Shown one piece after another: positions 25,751 to 34,669 of a stretch of 64,000 bases of DNA (the first letter of the stretch is position 1; each line of letters starts with the position of its first letter). A program made the translations under genes and the position numbers. Origin of the DNA: Paludibacteraceae bacterium (lineage in GTDB: Bacteria; Bacteroidota; Bacteroidia; Bacteroidales; Paludibacteraceae); NCBI GenBank assembly GCA_024692565.1, contig JAILMN010000009.1:1-64000 (forward strand), given 5' to 3'. The notes under the pieces were generated by a model that saw nothing but the letters and a program-made list of their open reading frames with translations, had not been told where the DNA came from and did no database searches.

Positions 25751-28700
25751 CGTGTGAGCATCAGCTTGATGTTAAGACCGACGTTATCCGCCTTGACGGG
25801 GTAGGAGGACGAGATAAGCGGAGTCGTACTCTGGTGGTCATAGAAGAGCTGGAGGTTGATCTTCTGACTCAGCACGTAGTCCGCGGAGATCTTGATCGCC
25901 AGCACTTTATTGCCGGACGAAGCCTGCGTGATGCCTTCTTCAACCTTACGCAGCAGCATTTTTACATCTTTATACGACACATCGACCTGCAGCTTGAGGT
26001 CATTGCTTACTTTCTTCTGCCCGCCGTCTTTATTCTTGGTGATGAAATTGAGGTTCTTGATGGTGTATCCTGCGCCGAGGACGAACTCCGACGTGTGTCC
26101 TTCGGTCAGTTGGACGGACGTGACATTAAGCGCGAGGTTGCGCTGCTTGCGGTACTCGGCTTTGAAGGACAGCGAGTTTTTCATCGTCATGTTTACTCCG
26201 ATGAGCGGTGAGAAGGCTTCGGTAAGGGTCACATTGCTGATGTCGTACGTCGAGCTGGGGCTCGGTGCATCGTTCGTCACATCGCGCACGAAACCGATCA
26301 TCCGGTTGTCACCTGCCGCGCCTACCCATGTGCTGTAGCTGCCGAACGAGCCGATGGCGTACTTACAGGTGTAAGCGTGCGTGAGGGTGACGGATTTGAA
26401 GTGGTCTCGCAGGACGGGCAGTTTGCCTAATCCGTCGTAAGTGATAGACCAGTTGGGCAGAATCTTGAGGATGCCGAGGAATGGGTTGAGATTCATCGTC
26501 CGCGGGTCTTTGCCGGTGTAGGCAGAGAGGAAGGCAGGCACGAGTACATCGGCGGAGTTACTGCTAACGTGTCCGTGTTTATTCGAGTCGTACTTGGTGC
26601 CTTCAGGGATGTTACTCAAGAATCCGGTGGTCGGCAAGTCGATGCCGGTATATTGGTCTTGCACGCGCTGCGTGAGGATCTCGCGATTCTCCAGGAAGCG
26701 GTCGTATGCAGAGTTAGCGAAGTTCTCTTCTTGTGAGCCGACGCGACTGAACATCGTTCCGAGCGCTACCTGAGTAATGTTGAACGAGCCGGTCAGGTTC
26801 TCCTGCGGTTGGTCGTAACTATAGATGATGGACGAGGACTGCGCAAAATAGCGCTTCCCGTTCAGTTGCACTTTCAGTCCCGGCAACGGCTCAAGCGTCA
26901 GCTTGACATCAAAATCAGAGGTGTGCGCCCTCACGGCAGGTTGGACAACAGAGGTGTCGCCGGAGAGCCAGCCGTTGCGTTTAGCGCGGTCAATCATGTC
27001 GTTCGGGATGAAACCGAAGGCAAAGTCAAAGCCCGGGGCATAAACGCCATTGACGCGACTCTGACCCATGAAGCCTGCCTCGGGTTCGAAGCCCGGCAAT
27101 GTCATGGAGTTGGTCTCGCGATAGGTGACTTGCAGACGGCGGATCATCGTGCCGACATAGGTAAACATGTCGCCAGCCACTTGCGCCGGAGTCCGTTCGT
27201 TCGGGTCGCGCGAAGTGACGGTGATGGTAGCCTGAGCGCAGTCCGCTTTCGGCGTCAGCATCATCTTGGTGTTACCGGCAGGTTTGAACGAAACAGGTAT
27301 CTTCTTGCCCGTCGAATCGGTGACGATGACGGTGAGCAATTCACTATTGAGGCGGTGCGTGATCTCAATCGATTCGCCTTTGGTCAGACTCATCGTCTGG
27401 GTGTAATTCTTGGGTTTGAAGCTCTTACGCGACCCGCGACCCGAGTAGATTTGCGTAACCTGCTTCCAGTATTTGGACTTACCGTACCATGTTTCGAAAT
27501 TGATACTTCCGTCCACTTGCCACGACTGCTGCGAACTGACGGTATTGCCTCGGTTGACACCGTTCGAGGTGGACGAAGCCGTTCGCGTCCAGTTGTAGTT
27601 GGCGTTATACGAAGCGTTGGCGTTCAGCGCATCGAGGTACGGGATGCGGTTGAACGGCACATTCCAGCTGGCGGTGAATACTTGCTGGTAGGTGTAAGGC
27701 GAGCCCCAGCGCGCCAGCGAACGCTGGATTGTATCTTTCCACGCCTCGTAATGATCGTGGTTGAACTCTGCATCGAAATAGCGACCATTGAGGATTTCCG
27801 GTGTGTATTTGCCTTCATCGATAACCGCATTCATCGCCGATTGGAAGCTGAACTTCATGTTCTTGGTCAGGTCATATTTGATGTCCACATTGCGGTCCCA
27901 GGTGAAGTCTTTGCTGTAGGTGAGGTCCATCTTGTCCGATGCCGAACCGGCGAGATCACGCATCTGCATATGACTGAAGGTACGGTGCATATTGGTGCTG
28001 AAGGACCACGACTGCGGCAGGTAGTAGATATTCATCTCCTTCAGAAACTTCACTTTCTGCACTTTCTGCACTTTGGAGAAGGGTTCCCACGGCTTCGGGT
28101 TGAAGTTATAGGAGTATTGGAACGAACCCTTATGGTCGGTCGTGAGGTTTCGCTCCATCTCGGGCGAGTGCTCGTTCTGCTTGTTGTACGAAGCGGAGAT
28201 GGAGAAGTTAGCCGGGTCCACGAACAGGTCACGTTTCTTGGTATAGTGATGGTTGATCTTGAGGTTGCTGAGGCTGAACGATGTGGACTCGTGTACCGTA
28301 TTCGATAGCTGCTTGATGGAGTCTTTCTCGGCTTTTGTATCGTAGGTCTCGAGTGTTTCTTTGAGCTTCACATCGGTGTCGAGCGGGTCGTAGTCGGGGC
28401 TGGTGGTCTCGTTGCTGTACGAGACGTAGAGCGGCATCTGTATCTTCGCTTTCTCCGGGAAGAGTCGTCCGGCTTCAAGGGCTGCGCTGACGGATAACTG
28501 GTAGAAATTATCCATGTTACGATCCAGCACATTGGACTCGATCGAACCGTATCCGGCGGTTTCGAGTCTTCCTGCTACGTTGACCTGTGCGATGTCACTG
28601 ATGGCGAGTGACGCATTCGCCATGGCTGCCACACCGCCTTGCTCATTGAACTGACTCAGACGCAACTCGTTTACCCAGATCTCACCGGTAGCGTCATGCT

Positions 28701-31700
28701 GCCCGGCATTGCGCACACCGATCATGATGGTCTCGATATCCTCCAAAGTCGGGTTACCGAGGACGGTGATCTTATTCTGCGGCTTATCCGACGCCTCGTC
28801 ATAGATGATGTACGGAATGGTGTTGCTCACACCTTCGTTGCCTGCCCGTTTGGCTTTGTTACGCGATATCTTCGCCGCCGTCAGTACGTTCAACGGGAAA
28901 TCGAACATGTTCTCCTGCGGCCATACTTTGGCGCGGTCGGTAGGACTATTGTTGTTATACAGACCCGCTTCGGTGAGCTTCAGCGGAATTTCGTATTCAT
29001 AGTAGTTATTGCGTAAGTCCGAACCCATACGGATGAAGCAGGTGAGGTCGCCGTCGTGCAGGTTGGGGTCGGCGGATTCGATCTTCTCTGCATGGACGAA
29101 CATCTGCAGGTTCTTATACTGTCTCATATCGTAAGACGTATTCTTGTACATCGCCCGTGCGTCATGCGGGCTGAGGTTGGACACACGGAGCACCATCGCC
29201 TGCTCGTTCTGCGCGATGAGTTGTGCCTGTCCAGGGTCGGTCTGACGGCTCACACCCGGCGGCAGCACGTAGTTAACCGGCGTGCGGGTACTGTTCTCCT
29301 CGATGTTCACGGTCTGCACATCGATGGCTGCACCGGTATTAACGGCTACACCGACAGGAGCCAAGTCACGCGTGTACTGCCGCCAATCACCTCGTACGAG
29401 GTCGAGTGTAGCGAAACGCAGATAGGTCTCTTTCTCGCAGCCCGTGAGGTACATACGCATGAAGCGAATGGATTTCCAGTTACGTATCGAACCGATTTTC
29501 TGCACCGTGGCGCTGTCGCCGCGAAGAGGAATCTTGAATTGATACCATGTTACCTCGACTGTCTCGCCGTTGCGGAGCGTCACTTTGCGGACCTTCTTCT
29601 CCGTGATGTGCTGGCGTCCTACCTCCATCATATCGGGTCTGAGCAGCACTTTGTACTGGTAGTATTTCTCGTATTCGTTGAGAGTGTTGTCTTGGTTGAT
29701 ATCCTCGATATCCGGCGTGAGCGTAGCGGCCGTACCGTAACTCTCCGTCTGTTGCTCGGTAGCCGGCGAGTTACCTTCCGTACCGTTATAGTGCTTGTAG
29801 CGGTCGAGGATGGACACCTCTTCTTCGTCGTAGTCCGTACCGCGGTAGTAATGATAGAGGTCGCCGGCAGGGTCGTTACGCGGCGAAAAGCGGTCGGTAT
29901 TCCATTTATTCCATGTGCCGGAGGAAACACGAGACTGCAGTTCGGTCAGGTATTCTTTGTATGCCGGCCAGTTCTTCTCCTGCTCACTGTTCAGACCGTT
30001 CAGACCGACGTCTTGCAGCCCACGCGAACCGGCTTCGTTGCTGAATGCTACTACGGTGCTTGTGGTACGCGGGACATAACCCCAGACCGTCGAATCAACG
30101 CGACCGTTGTCTTCTGCCGAAACAGGCAGACCGTGCTCGAAGGCTTTCTTGCCGTCACGCAAGATATCCTCGCTGATATCACCGAGGTTGATGTACAGCT
30201 CGCCGTCGTACCCATCCGGGTTGGTCAGCGCCGGATCCATTAACCAGAACTGGATGTACTCGATATTCGCTTTCTCGAAGTCCGTATTATCCAATCGCCG
30301 CATGATACCACCCCAGCGTTTCTTGGGGTTGGTCAGATGACCGTCGCTGTTGATTTCCGAAGCGCTGATGTTATACGAACCTCGTTCTTCGGGGTAGTAC
30401 GCGAGGTTGAGGATAGGCAGTTTGGTATCTACGTTCGTTGCCTCTTGGCGGTTGGGGTAGATCTCGTCCTGATAGACGATACGCGTTCGATGGTCGCTCA
30501 TCGCCACCAAGTCGTTCTTGATGTGCGCCGGCGTGTTCGTTTGCGGGTAGCCGAAGATAGGATCGACGGAGTACCACGCGAGGTGCGCACGGTTCTTGTT
30601 GTAAGACGTGAGATTGATGTGCTTGGACTCCTCGAAGACGGTAGGCGTGGATGCTAAGAACCAATAACTCGGATAGTGCACATCGATGTTGGTGGTGGTG
30701 CTCTCGAAGTCGTCTATGTATGCCGTTCCGACCGAACCCACATCGTTCGTGTGACCCGGAATAAGGTGCGCGAACTCGGCATTGATGGAGAAGGTGGAAG
30801 GTGCGGTAGCGTTGATCCAAGGAATCTTATCGATAGCGTTGGTGAGCCACTGCATCTCGGTTTTCCAACTTCCGTTAACGCCCCAGATCGTGTTCGCCAA
30901 GGGCTCCGAACCTGTGTTCACTTTGGTCGTCAGCGGACGCTCGCGAAGGTGCATGATGGTACCACCGATAATGAGGTCTTTGTTGAATTCGTACTCCAGG
31001 TGCGCACCGAAGAGGCTCTTGCGCTGCATGGAGAAGGTGCTTTGGTTCTCCAGTTTGACATCTACGTTCGTGCCGGACTCGAGGATGGACGTATTGAGGA
31101 TGGTCACCGTTCCCATCGTGTAGTCCACCGTATAATCGACGTTCTCGATGAGGGTGGCACCGCCTGCAGTTACAGTTACCGAGCCGCGAGGCACGTTCAT
31201 CGCGCCCAAGCGAATCTCGCTGCCGTTGGATCCTTTGTACCGACCCGTGAGGTGGAACTTGTTCTTCTCGCTCAACTCCTGCGCCACGACGAGCGTGGAG
31301 TCATACAGTTCGGGGAAGCAGTATTTGGCGGTCAACCGCGGGTCATTACCCAGCGCTGCGGCCAAGTGGCTGCCGAAGGGTTCTAGTACGGGGAAGATGA
31401 TCTTACCGCCGCTGGAGTAAACGGTGAGTCCTTCGATATAGTCGAATCGTCCGTCCGGGCTGGCGTTATGCTTCTGGTCCAAGCGGTCGAGGTTCATCAC
31501 GCGGATGAGTTGCTTGCCGTCGATAGGTCCTTCGTTCAGGTACTGCATCTCCGTTCCCACCGAGTCGTTGCGGTAGGTAATGTACAGTTCGAACTTATCG
31601 GAATTGATACTCGTGGCACCGAGCGAGTAGATGTTTTTCATCATCAGGTCCCATGTGCCGCGCTTCTTGACAGTCGGTGCGTTGGCGCTCGATTTCAGCA

Positions 31701-33270
31701 TCTTCAATGCCAGCGCTGCAGGCGCACGCAACTCATCGCTACCGTCCGTGGAGAACTCGCCCACCTGATAGATGCGGCCATTGTATGAGTATTCGTATGC
31801 CACGGCGAGCACCTCGTCTTGGTTCAGCGCCGCTTTCAGCGAGATGTATCCCAAGGCTGCGTTGAGCGTATATTCGCTGCTCGACAGCAACCGTGCCGAT
31901 TCGATTTTCTCAAAGTCCACACCGCCTTGCATGCCGTTCAGTCCTTCGAGAGCAGTGCTCGTCAGTTGCAGGTCGCGGAAGGGCGTGGCGCGTACGGTTT
32001 CGTACAGGCTGTTGGTGTTGTTATCCGGTGCTCCTGTCGGTGTGCCGGTCCAGGACGTATTCTGTACGTGCGCGTTGTTCTCACCGAGGTCGGTGAAGGC
32101 CACGATGTTACGCGCCTGGTCGTAGTTGCCGCGTTTATTGGTGATCCAAACCTCAATCTTGTTGATCGTCACACCGGACGCGATATACGGCACGGACTCC
32201 ATCGCTTTCTCGTAGTTATCGCGGAAGAAATGGCCGAGGAAGAAGTGTCGGTTTTCGTCGTAGTTATCTCCCGACACATCGAATTTGGTCATCTGCGCGC
32301 CGCCTTTGCTGCTCACCGTCTGCGCCTCACTGTTCTGCTGCGATATAAGGGCTTGGATGCGGAACTTACCGAACTTCAGATTCGCTTTGATACCAAAGAG
32401 CGCCTTGCTGCCGCGGATGAGCGAACTCGGCAGGTCCAGACTGACGTTACCCGCTTCGATGGATTGGATGATATCGTCTTCCTCGCCCTTGTAGTTAAGT
32501 TTGAGGTTTTGCTGGTCGAAGGAGAACGAGGCTTCGGTGTTGTACGAGAGGTTGAAATTGATTTTCTGACCCACTTTACCTTGGATGCTTGCTTGGATCT
32601 TCTCGTCGAAATTGAAGATGTTGTTGTTGCGCGCGCGTAGCGTTAGAGAGGGGTTGGCGATGTACTGATGCTTGAAGCCGAAGAGCAACTCTGCCGAACC
32701 CTGCATCTTCAGTTGCACACCACCCGGTCCGAAGATCTTATCGGCAGGACCGATATTGAATTTCATGTCGGTGATGTCAAATTTCTTCTCGTTGTTATGC
32801 TCCACCTCGCCGATTTTCTGCTGCCAGTAGTTATGCATGATCTGCCGTTCGGAAAAGCGGTTGTACTCATCGGCGGTCATCATATATGGCGTGGTGATAT
32901 CGGTGTCACCCATGCGCGTGTGGAAGACGTAGGTGCCGCTTACCGGGTCGTACTCCACCGTTGTGCTGATGTTATCCGGATCGCGCAGGTAGATGGAGCC
33001 GTTTGGTGCCCAAATGGCACTGTCCCCCTCCGTTTCCGTGACGTAGTCCGCAACGTCCTCGGGGGTCTTGTCTGCAGTCTGATTGCCGGCGTCTGACTTC
33101 TGATTTCTGACTTCTGATTTCTGATTCTCCTTCTCTTTCTCCGCTTCCTTGCGTGCTTTCTCCTCTGCCACCAATTGTTTGAGTGACTTCTGGGCGTACG
33201 CAGGTTGGACCGCCGTGATACTCCACAGCAGCAAAAGAACGAATATTATATAGGAAAATCTAAATTTCAA
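25747..33270 (-). CDS. sprA: T9SS outer-membrane translocon / cell-surface protein SprA
   Basis: 2507-aa ORF with signal peptide; SprA-type sequences such as GTAYIDDFESTTTNIDV, YIQFWLMDP, GEIWVNELRLSQF; beta-barrel C-terminus. Confidence 0.94.
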   Translation of the reverse strand: MKFRFSYIIFVLLLLWSITAVQPAYAQKSLKQLVAEEKARKEAEKEKENQKSEVRNQKSDAGNQTADKTPEDVADYVTETEGDSAIWAPNGSIYLRDPDNISTTVEYDPVSGTYVFHTRMGDTDITTPYMMTADEYNRFSERQIMHNYWQQKIGEVEHNNEKKFDITDMKFNIGPADKIFGPGGVQLKMQGSAELLFGFKHQYIANPSLTLRARNNNIFNFDEKIQASIQGKVGQKINFNLSYNTEASFSFDQQNLKLNYKGEEDDIIQSIEAGNVSLDLPSSLIRGSKALFGIKANLKFGKFRIQALISQQNSEAQTVSSKGGAQMTKFDVSGDNYDENRHFFLGHFFRDNYEKAMESVPYIASGVTINKIEVWITNKRGNYDQARNIVAFTDLGENNAHVQNTSWTGTPTGAPDNNTNSLYETVRATPFRDLQLTSTALEGLNGMQGGVDFEKIESARLLSSSEYTLNAALGYISLKAALNQDEVLAVAYEYSYNGRIYQVGEFSTDGSDELRAPAALALKMLKSSANAPTVKKRGTWDLMMKNIYSLGATSINSDKFELYITYRNDSVGTEMQYLNEGPIDGKQLIRVMNLDRLDQKHNASPDGRFDYIEGLTVYSSGGKIIFPVLEPFGSHLAAALGNDPRLTAKYCFPELYDSTLVVAQELSEKNKFHLTGRYKGSNGSEIRLGAMNVPRGSVTVTAGGATLIENVDYTVDYTMGTVTILNTSILESGTNVDVKLENQSTFSMQRKSLFGAHLEYEFNKDLIIGGTIMHLRERPLTTKVNTGSEPLANTIWGVNGSWKTEMQWLTNAIDKIPWINATAPSTFSINAEFAHLIPGHTNDVGSVGTAYIDDFESTTTNIDVHYPSYWFLASTPTVFEESKHINLTSYNKNRAHLAWYSVDPIFGYPQTNTPAHIKNDLVAMSDHRTRIVYQDEIYPNRQEATNVDTKLPILNLAYYPEERGSYNISASEINSDGHLTNPKKRWGGIMRRLDNTDFEKANIEYIQFWLMDPALTNPDGYDGELYINLGDISEDILRDGKKAFEHGLPVSAEDNGRVDSTVWGYVPRTTSTVVAFSNEAGSRGLQDVGLNGLNSEQEKNWPAYKEYLTELQSRVSSGTWNKWNTDRFSPRNDPAGDLYHYYRGTDYDEEEVSILDRYKHYNGTEGNSPATEQQTESYGTAATLTPDIEDINQDNTLNEYEKYYQYKVLLRPDMMEVGRQHITEKKVRKVTLRNGETVEVTWYQFKIPLRGDSATVQKIGSIRNWKSIRFMRMYLTGCEKETYLRFATLDLVRGDWRQYTRDLAPVGVAVNTGAAIDVQTVNIEENSTRTPVNYVLPPGVSRQTDPGQAQLIAQNEQAMVLRVSNLSPHDARAMYKNTSYDMRQYKNLQMFVHAEKIESADPNLHDGDLTCFIRMGSDLRNNYYEYEIPLKLTEAGLYNNNSPTDRAKVWPQENMFDFPLNVLTAAKISRNKAKRAGNEGVSNTIPYIIYDEASDKPQNKITVLGNPTLEDIETIMIGVRNAGQHDATGEIWVNELRLSQFNEQGGVAAMANASLAISDIAQVNVAGRLETAGYGSIESNVLDRNMDNFYQLSVSAALEAGRLFPEKAKIQMPLYVSYSNETTSPDYDPLDTDVKLKETLETYDTKAEKDSIKQLSNTVHESTSFSLSNLKINHHYTKKRDLFVDPANFSISASYNKQNEHSPEMERNLTTDHKGSFQYSYNFNPKPWEPFSKVQKVQKVKFLKEMNIYYLPQSWSFSTNMHRTFSHMQMRDLAGSASDKMDLTYSKDFTWDRNVDIKYDLTKNMKFSFQSAMNAVIDEGKYTPEILNGRYFDAEFNHDHYEAWKDTIQRSLARWGSPYTYQQVFTASWNVPFNRIPYLDALNANASYNANYNWTRTASSTSNGVNRGNTVSSQQSWQVDGSINFETWYGKSKYWKQVTQIYSGRGSRKSFKPKNYTQTMSLTKGESIEITHRLNSELLTVIVTDSTGKKIPVSFKPAGNTKMMLTPKADCAQATITVTSRDPNERTPAQVAGDMFTYVGTMIRRLQVTYRETNSMTLPGFEPEAGFMGQSRVNGVYAPGFDFAFGFIPNDMIDRAKRNGWLSGDTSVVQPAVRAHTSDFDVKLTLEPLPGLKVQLNGKRYFAQSSSIIYSYDQPQENLTGSFNITQVALGTMFSRVGSQEENFANSAYDRFLENREILTQRVQDQYTGIDLPTTGFLSNIPEGTKYDSNKHGHVSSNSADVLVPAFLSAYTGKDPRTMNLNPFLGILKILPNWSITYDGLGKLPVLRDHFKSVTLTHAYTCKYAIGSFGSYSTWVGAAGDNRMIGFVRDVTNDAPSPSSTYDISNVTLTEAFSPLIGVNMTMKNSLSFKAEYRKQRNLALNVTSVQLTEGHTSEFVLGAGYTIKNLNFITKNKDGGQKKVSNDLKLQVDVSYKDVKMLLRKVEEGITQASSGNKVLAIKISADYVLSQKINLQLFYDHQSTTPLISSSYPVKADNVGLNIKLMLTR
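33091..33127. repeat. 7-bp-period repeat inside sprA
   Basis: TTCTGAC/TTCTGAT units; encodes NQKSEVRNQKSDAGNQ. Confidence 0.8.
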
Positions 33271-33303
33271 TCGTACCTCGTCAATCGTCCAATCGTCAAT
33301 TAT
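33266..33303. repeat. 7-bp-period repeat between ruvA and sprA
   Basis: ttcaatcg tacctcg tcaatcg tccaatcg tcaatta. Confidence 0.65.
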
Positions 33304-33920
33304 TAAAGCATGGTCAATGCTTTTCGAATCACTCCTTCCACGCTGAGCGTCGGTTCGGCTTTCAATATCTTATCCACCGCTTTTCCGCTTGCCTGTGCCG
33401 CGAAGCCCAACATCGTCAGCGCACTGATGGCTTCGGCGCGTACACCATTCATCATTTCATCATTAAGCGAAGCGTCACCATTAAAGAGTTCGGTCGGGTC
33501 GCCGCCCAAGTCGAGTTTGAGTGCTTTGTCTTTGAGGTCCACGATGATACGTTGTGCGGTCTTGCTGCCGAGTCCTTTCACTTTCGCCATCGCCTTGGTG
33601 TTACCCGTTGCGATGAGCATACGCAGTTCTTCTGCGGTGAAAGCCGACATAATCATTCGTGCCGTGGCAGCGCCCACGCCGCTGACGGTCATCAGCAGTT
33701 CGAATAGTTGCCGTTCGGCTTTGGTCACAAACCCATATAAGTCATGCGAGTCCTCGCGGATTACTTCCGTGGTGAATAACTTGGCTTCTTTCTCTTCGTT
33801 GCCGACGAGTGCCGAGTAGCCGGGTAGCGTGATGGCGATGTTGTAACCCACGCCGGAAGCCTCAATAATCGCCTCCGCAGGGTTGAGCTCAACCAATGTT
33901 CCTTTGATATATTCAATCAT
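33303..33920 (-). CDS. ruvA: Holliday junction branch migration protein RuvA
   Basis: MIEYIKGTLVELNPAEAIIEASGVGYNI; VSGVGAATARMIMSAF; VKGLGSKTAQRIIVDLKDK. Confidence 0.97.
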   Translation of the reverse strand: MIEYIKGTLVELNPAEAIIEASGVGYNIAITLPGYSALVGNEEKEAKLFTTEVIREDSHDLYGFVTKAERQLFELLMTVSGVGAATARMIMSAFTAEELRMLIATGNTKAMAKVKGLGSKTAQRIIVDLKDKALKLDLGGDPTELFNGDASLNDEMMNGVRAEAISALTMLGFAAQASGKAVDKILKAEPTLSVEGVIRKALTML

Positions 33921-33960
33921 AATTTCCTACGCGTAAGCGCATACTCACGCAATTTAGCCC

Positions 33961-33993
33961 GCAAAAGTACTGCTTTTTTTTGACATACGCAAA
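33961..33993 (-). promoter_or_regulatory. 33-bp conserved promoter module copy (ruvA)
   Basis: reverse complement TTTGCGTATGTCAAAAAAAAGCAGTACTTTTGC. Confidence 0.85.
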
Positions 33994-34007
33994 TATTTTT
34001 GCATTTT

Positions 34008-34040
34008 TCTTGTGTATATAAAAAAAAGCAGTACTTTTGC
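34008..34040 (+). promoter_or_regulatory. variant copy of 33-bp promoter module
   Basis: ...TTGTGTATATAAAAAAAAGCAGTACTTTTGC. Confidence 0.75.
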
Positions 34041-34047
34041 AGCTGCT

Positions 34048-34275
34048 ATGAAAACATTCAAACAAATCGTCAAGAGTTATACGCAAATCAGTCTGATGTT
34101 GCGGATATTTATCGGTCTGGTCATCGGTGCGGCGCTGGGGTTGATAGTGCCATCATGGTGGCAACCACCATTAGTAAAATCTTTTTCATATTCATTGTTT
34201 GTTGATTTTAGTTATTCTTTTTTGGTTGCGACCAGATCCATCAATCCGCTGCCGCTCAGGGTGAGGCCCATGTAG
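34048..34275 (+). pseudogene. 5' remnant of a dicarboxylate/Na+:serine-threonine symporter (SstT/GltP-like)
   Basis: MKTFKQIVKSYTQISLMLRIFIGLVIGAALGLIVPSWW resembles the symporter N-terminus, then unrelated sequence. Confidence 0.7.
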
Positions 34276-34440
34276 GTCCCCCTCATAAAGACATCTACCG
34301 TCCATTTGATCTGGTTACCCGTGAGCACACCAAAGAAACGCATCGCGAGCATCTTTCGGGTCACTCTTACCACGTTCGCAACTACATAACACTGCTACCG
34401 CCAGTAGCATCATAACGATAAATGGAAATGACTTTTTCAT
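34212..34440 (-). pseudogene. frameshifted small lipoprotein
   Basis: MKKSFPFIVMMLLAVAVLCSCERGKSDPKDARDAFL, +1 nt, then GVLTGNQIKWTVDVFMRGTYMGLTLSGSGLMDLVATKKE*. Confidence 0.7.
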
Positions 34441-34552
34441 GATATTCATTATGTTAAAAAACATTTTCGGCGGCAAAGGTACAAAAAAAAATTTTGAATA
34501 CGCAAGCGCATACGTATAAATTTACGAATTGTCACTAAAAACACAAAAAATA

Positions 34553-34585
34553 TTTGCGTATGTCAAAAAAAAGCAGTAATTTTGC
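34553..34585 (+). promoter_or_regulatory. 33-bp conserved promoter module copy (surA-like operon)
   Basis: TTTGCGTATGTCAAAAAAAAGCAGTAATTTTGC. Confidence 0.85.
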
Positions 34586-34669
34586 ACGCTATTTTGTGCG
34601 GACGGCACGATAGTTGTTGAAAACGGGGTAAAAATAATAGGAATACATATTCTAAAAACAAACGATACA

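Noticed and set aside
28046-28078. Period-9 repeat (actttctgc) in sprA
   Set aside because: Encodes VQKVQKV in frame and is short; a coding triplet-multiple repeat needs no special explanation.
26809-28308. 499-aa + strand ORF opposite sprA (also 29056..30243 and 30676..31386)
   Set aside because: Antisense shadow ORFs of the sprA frame; no recognisable domain and no promoter.
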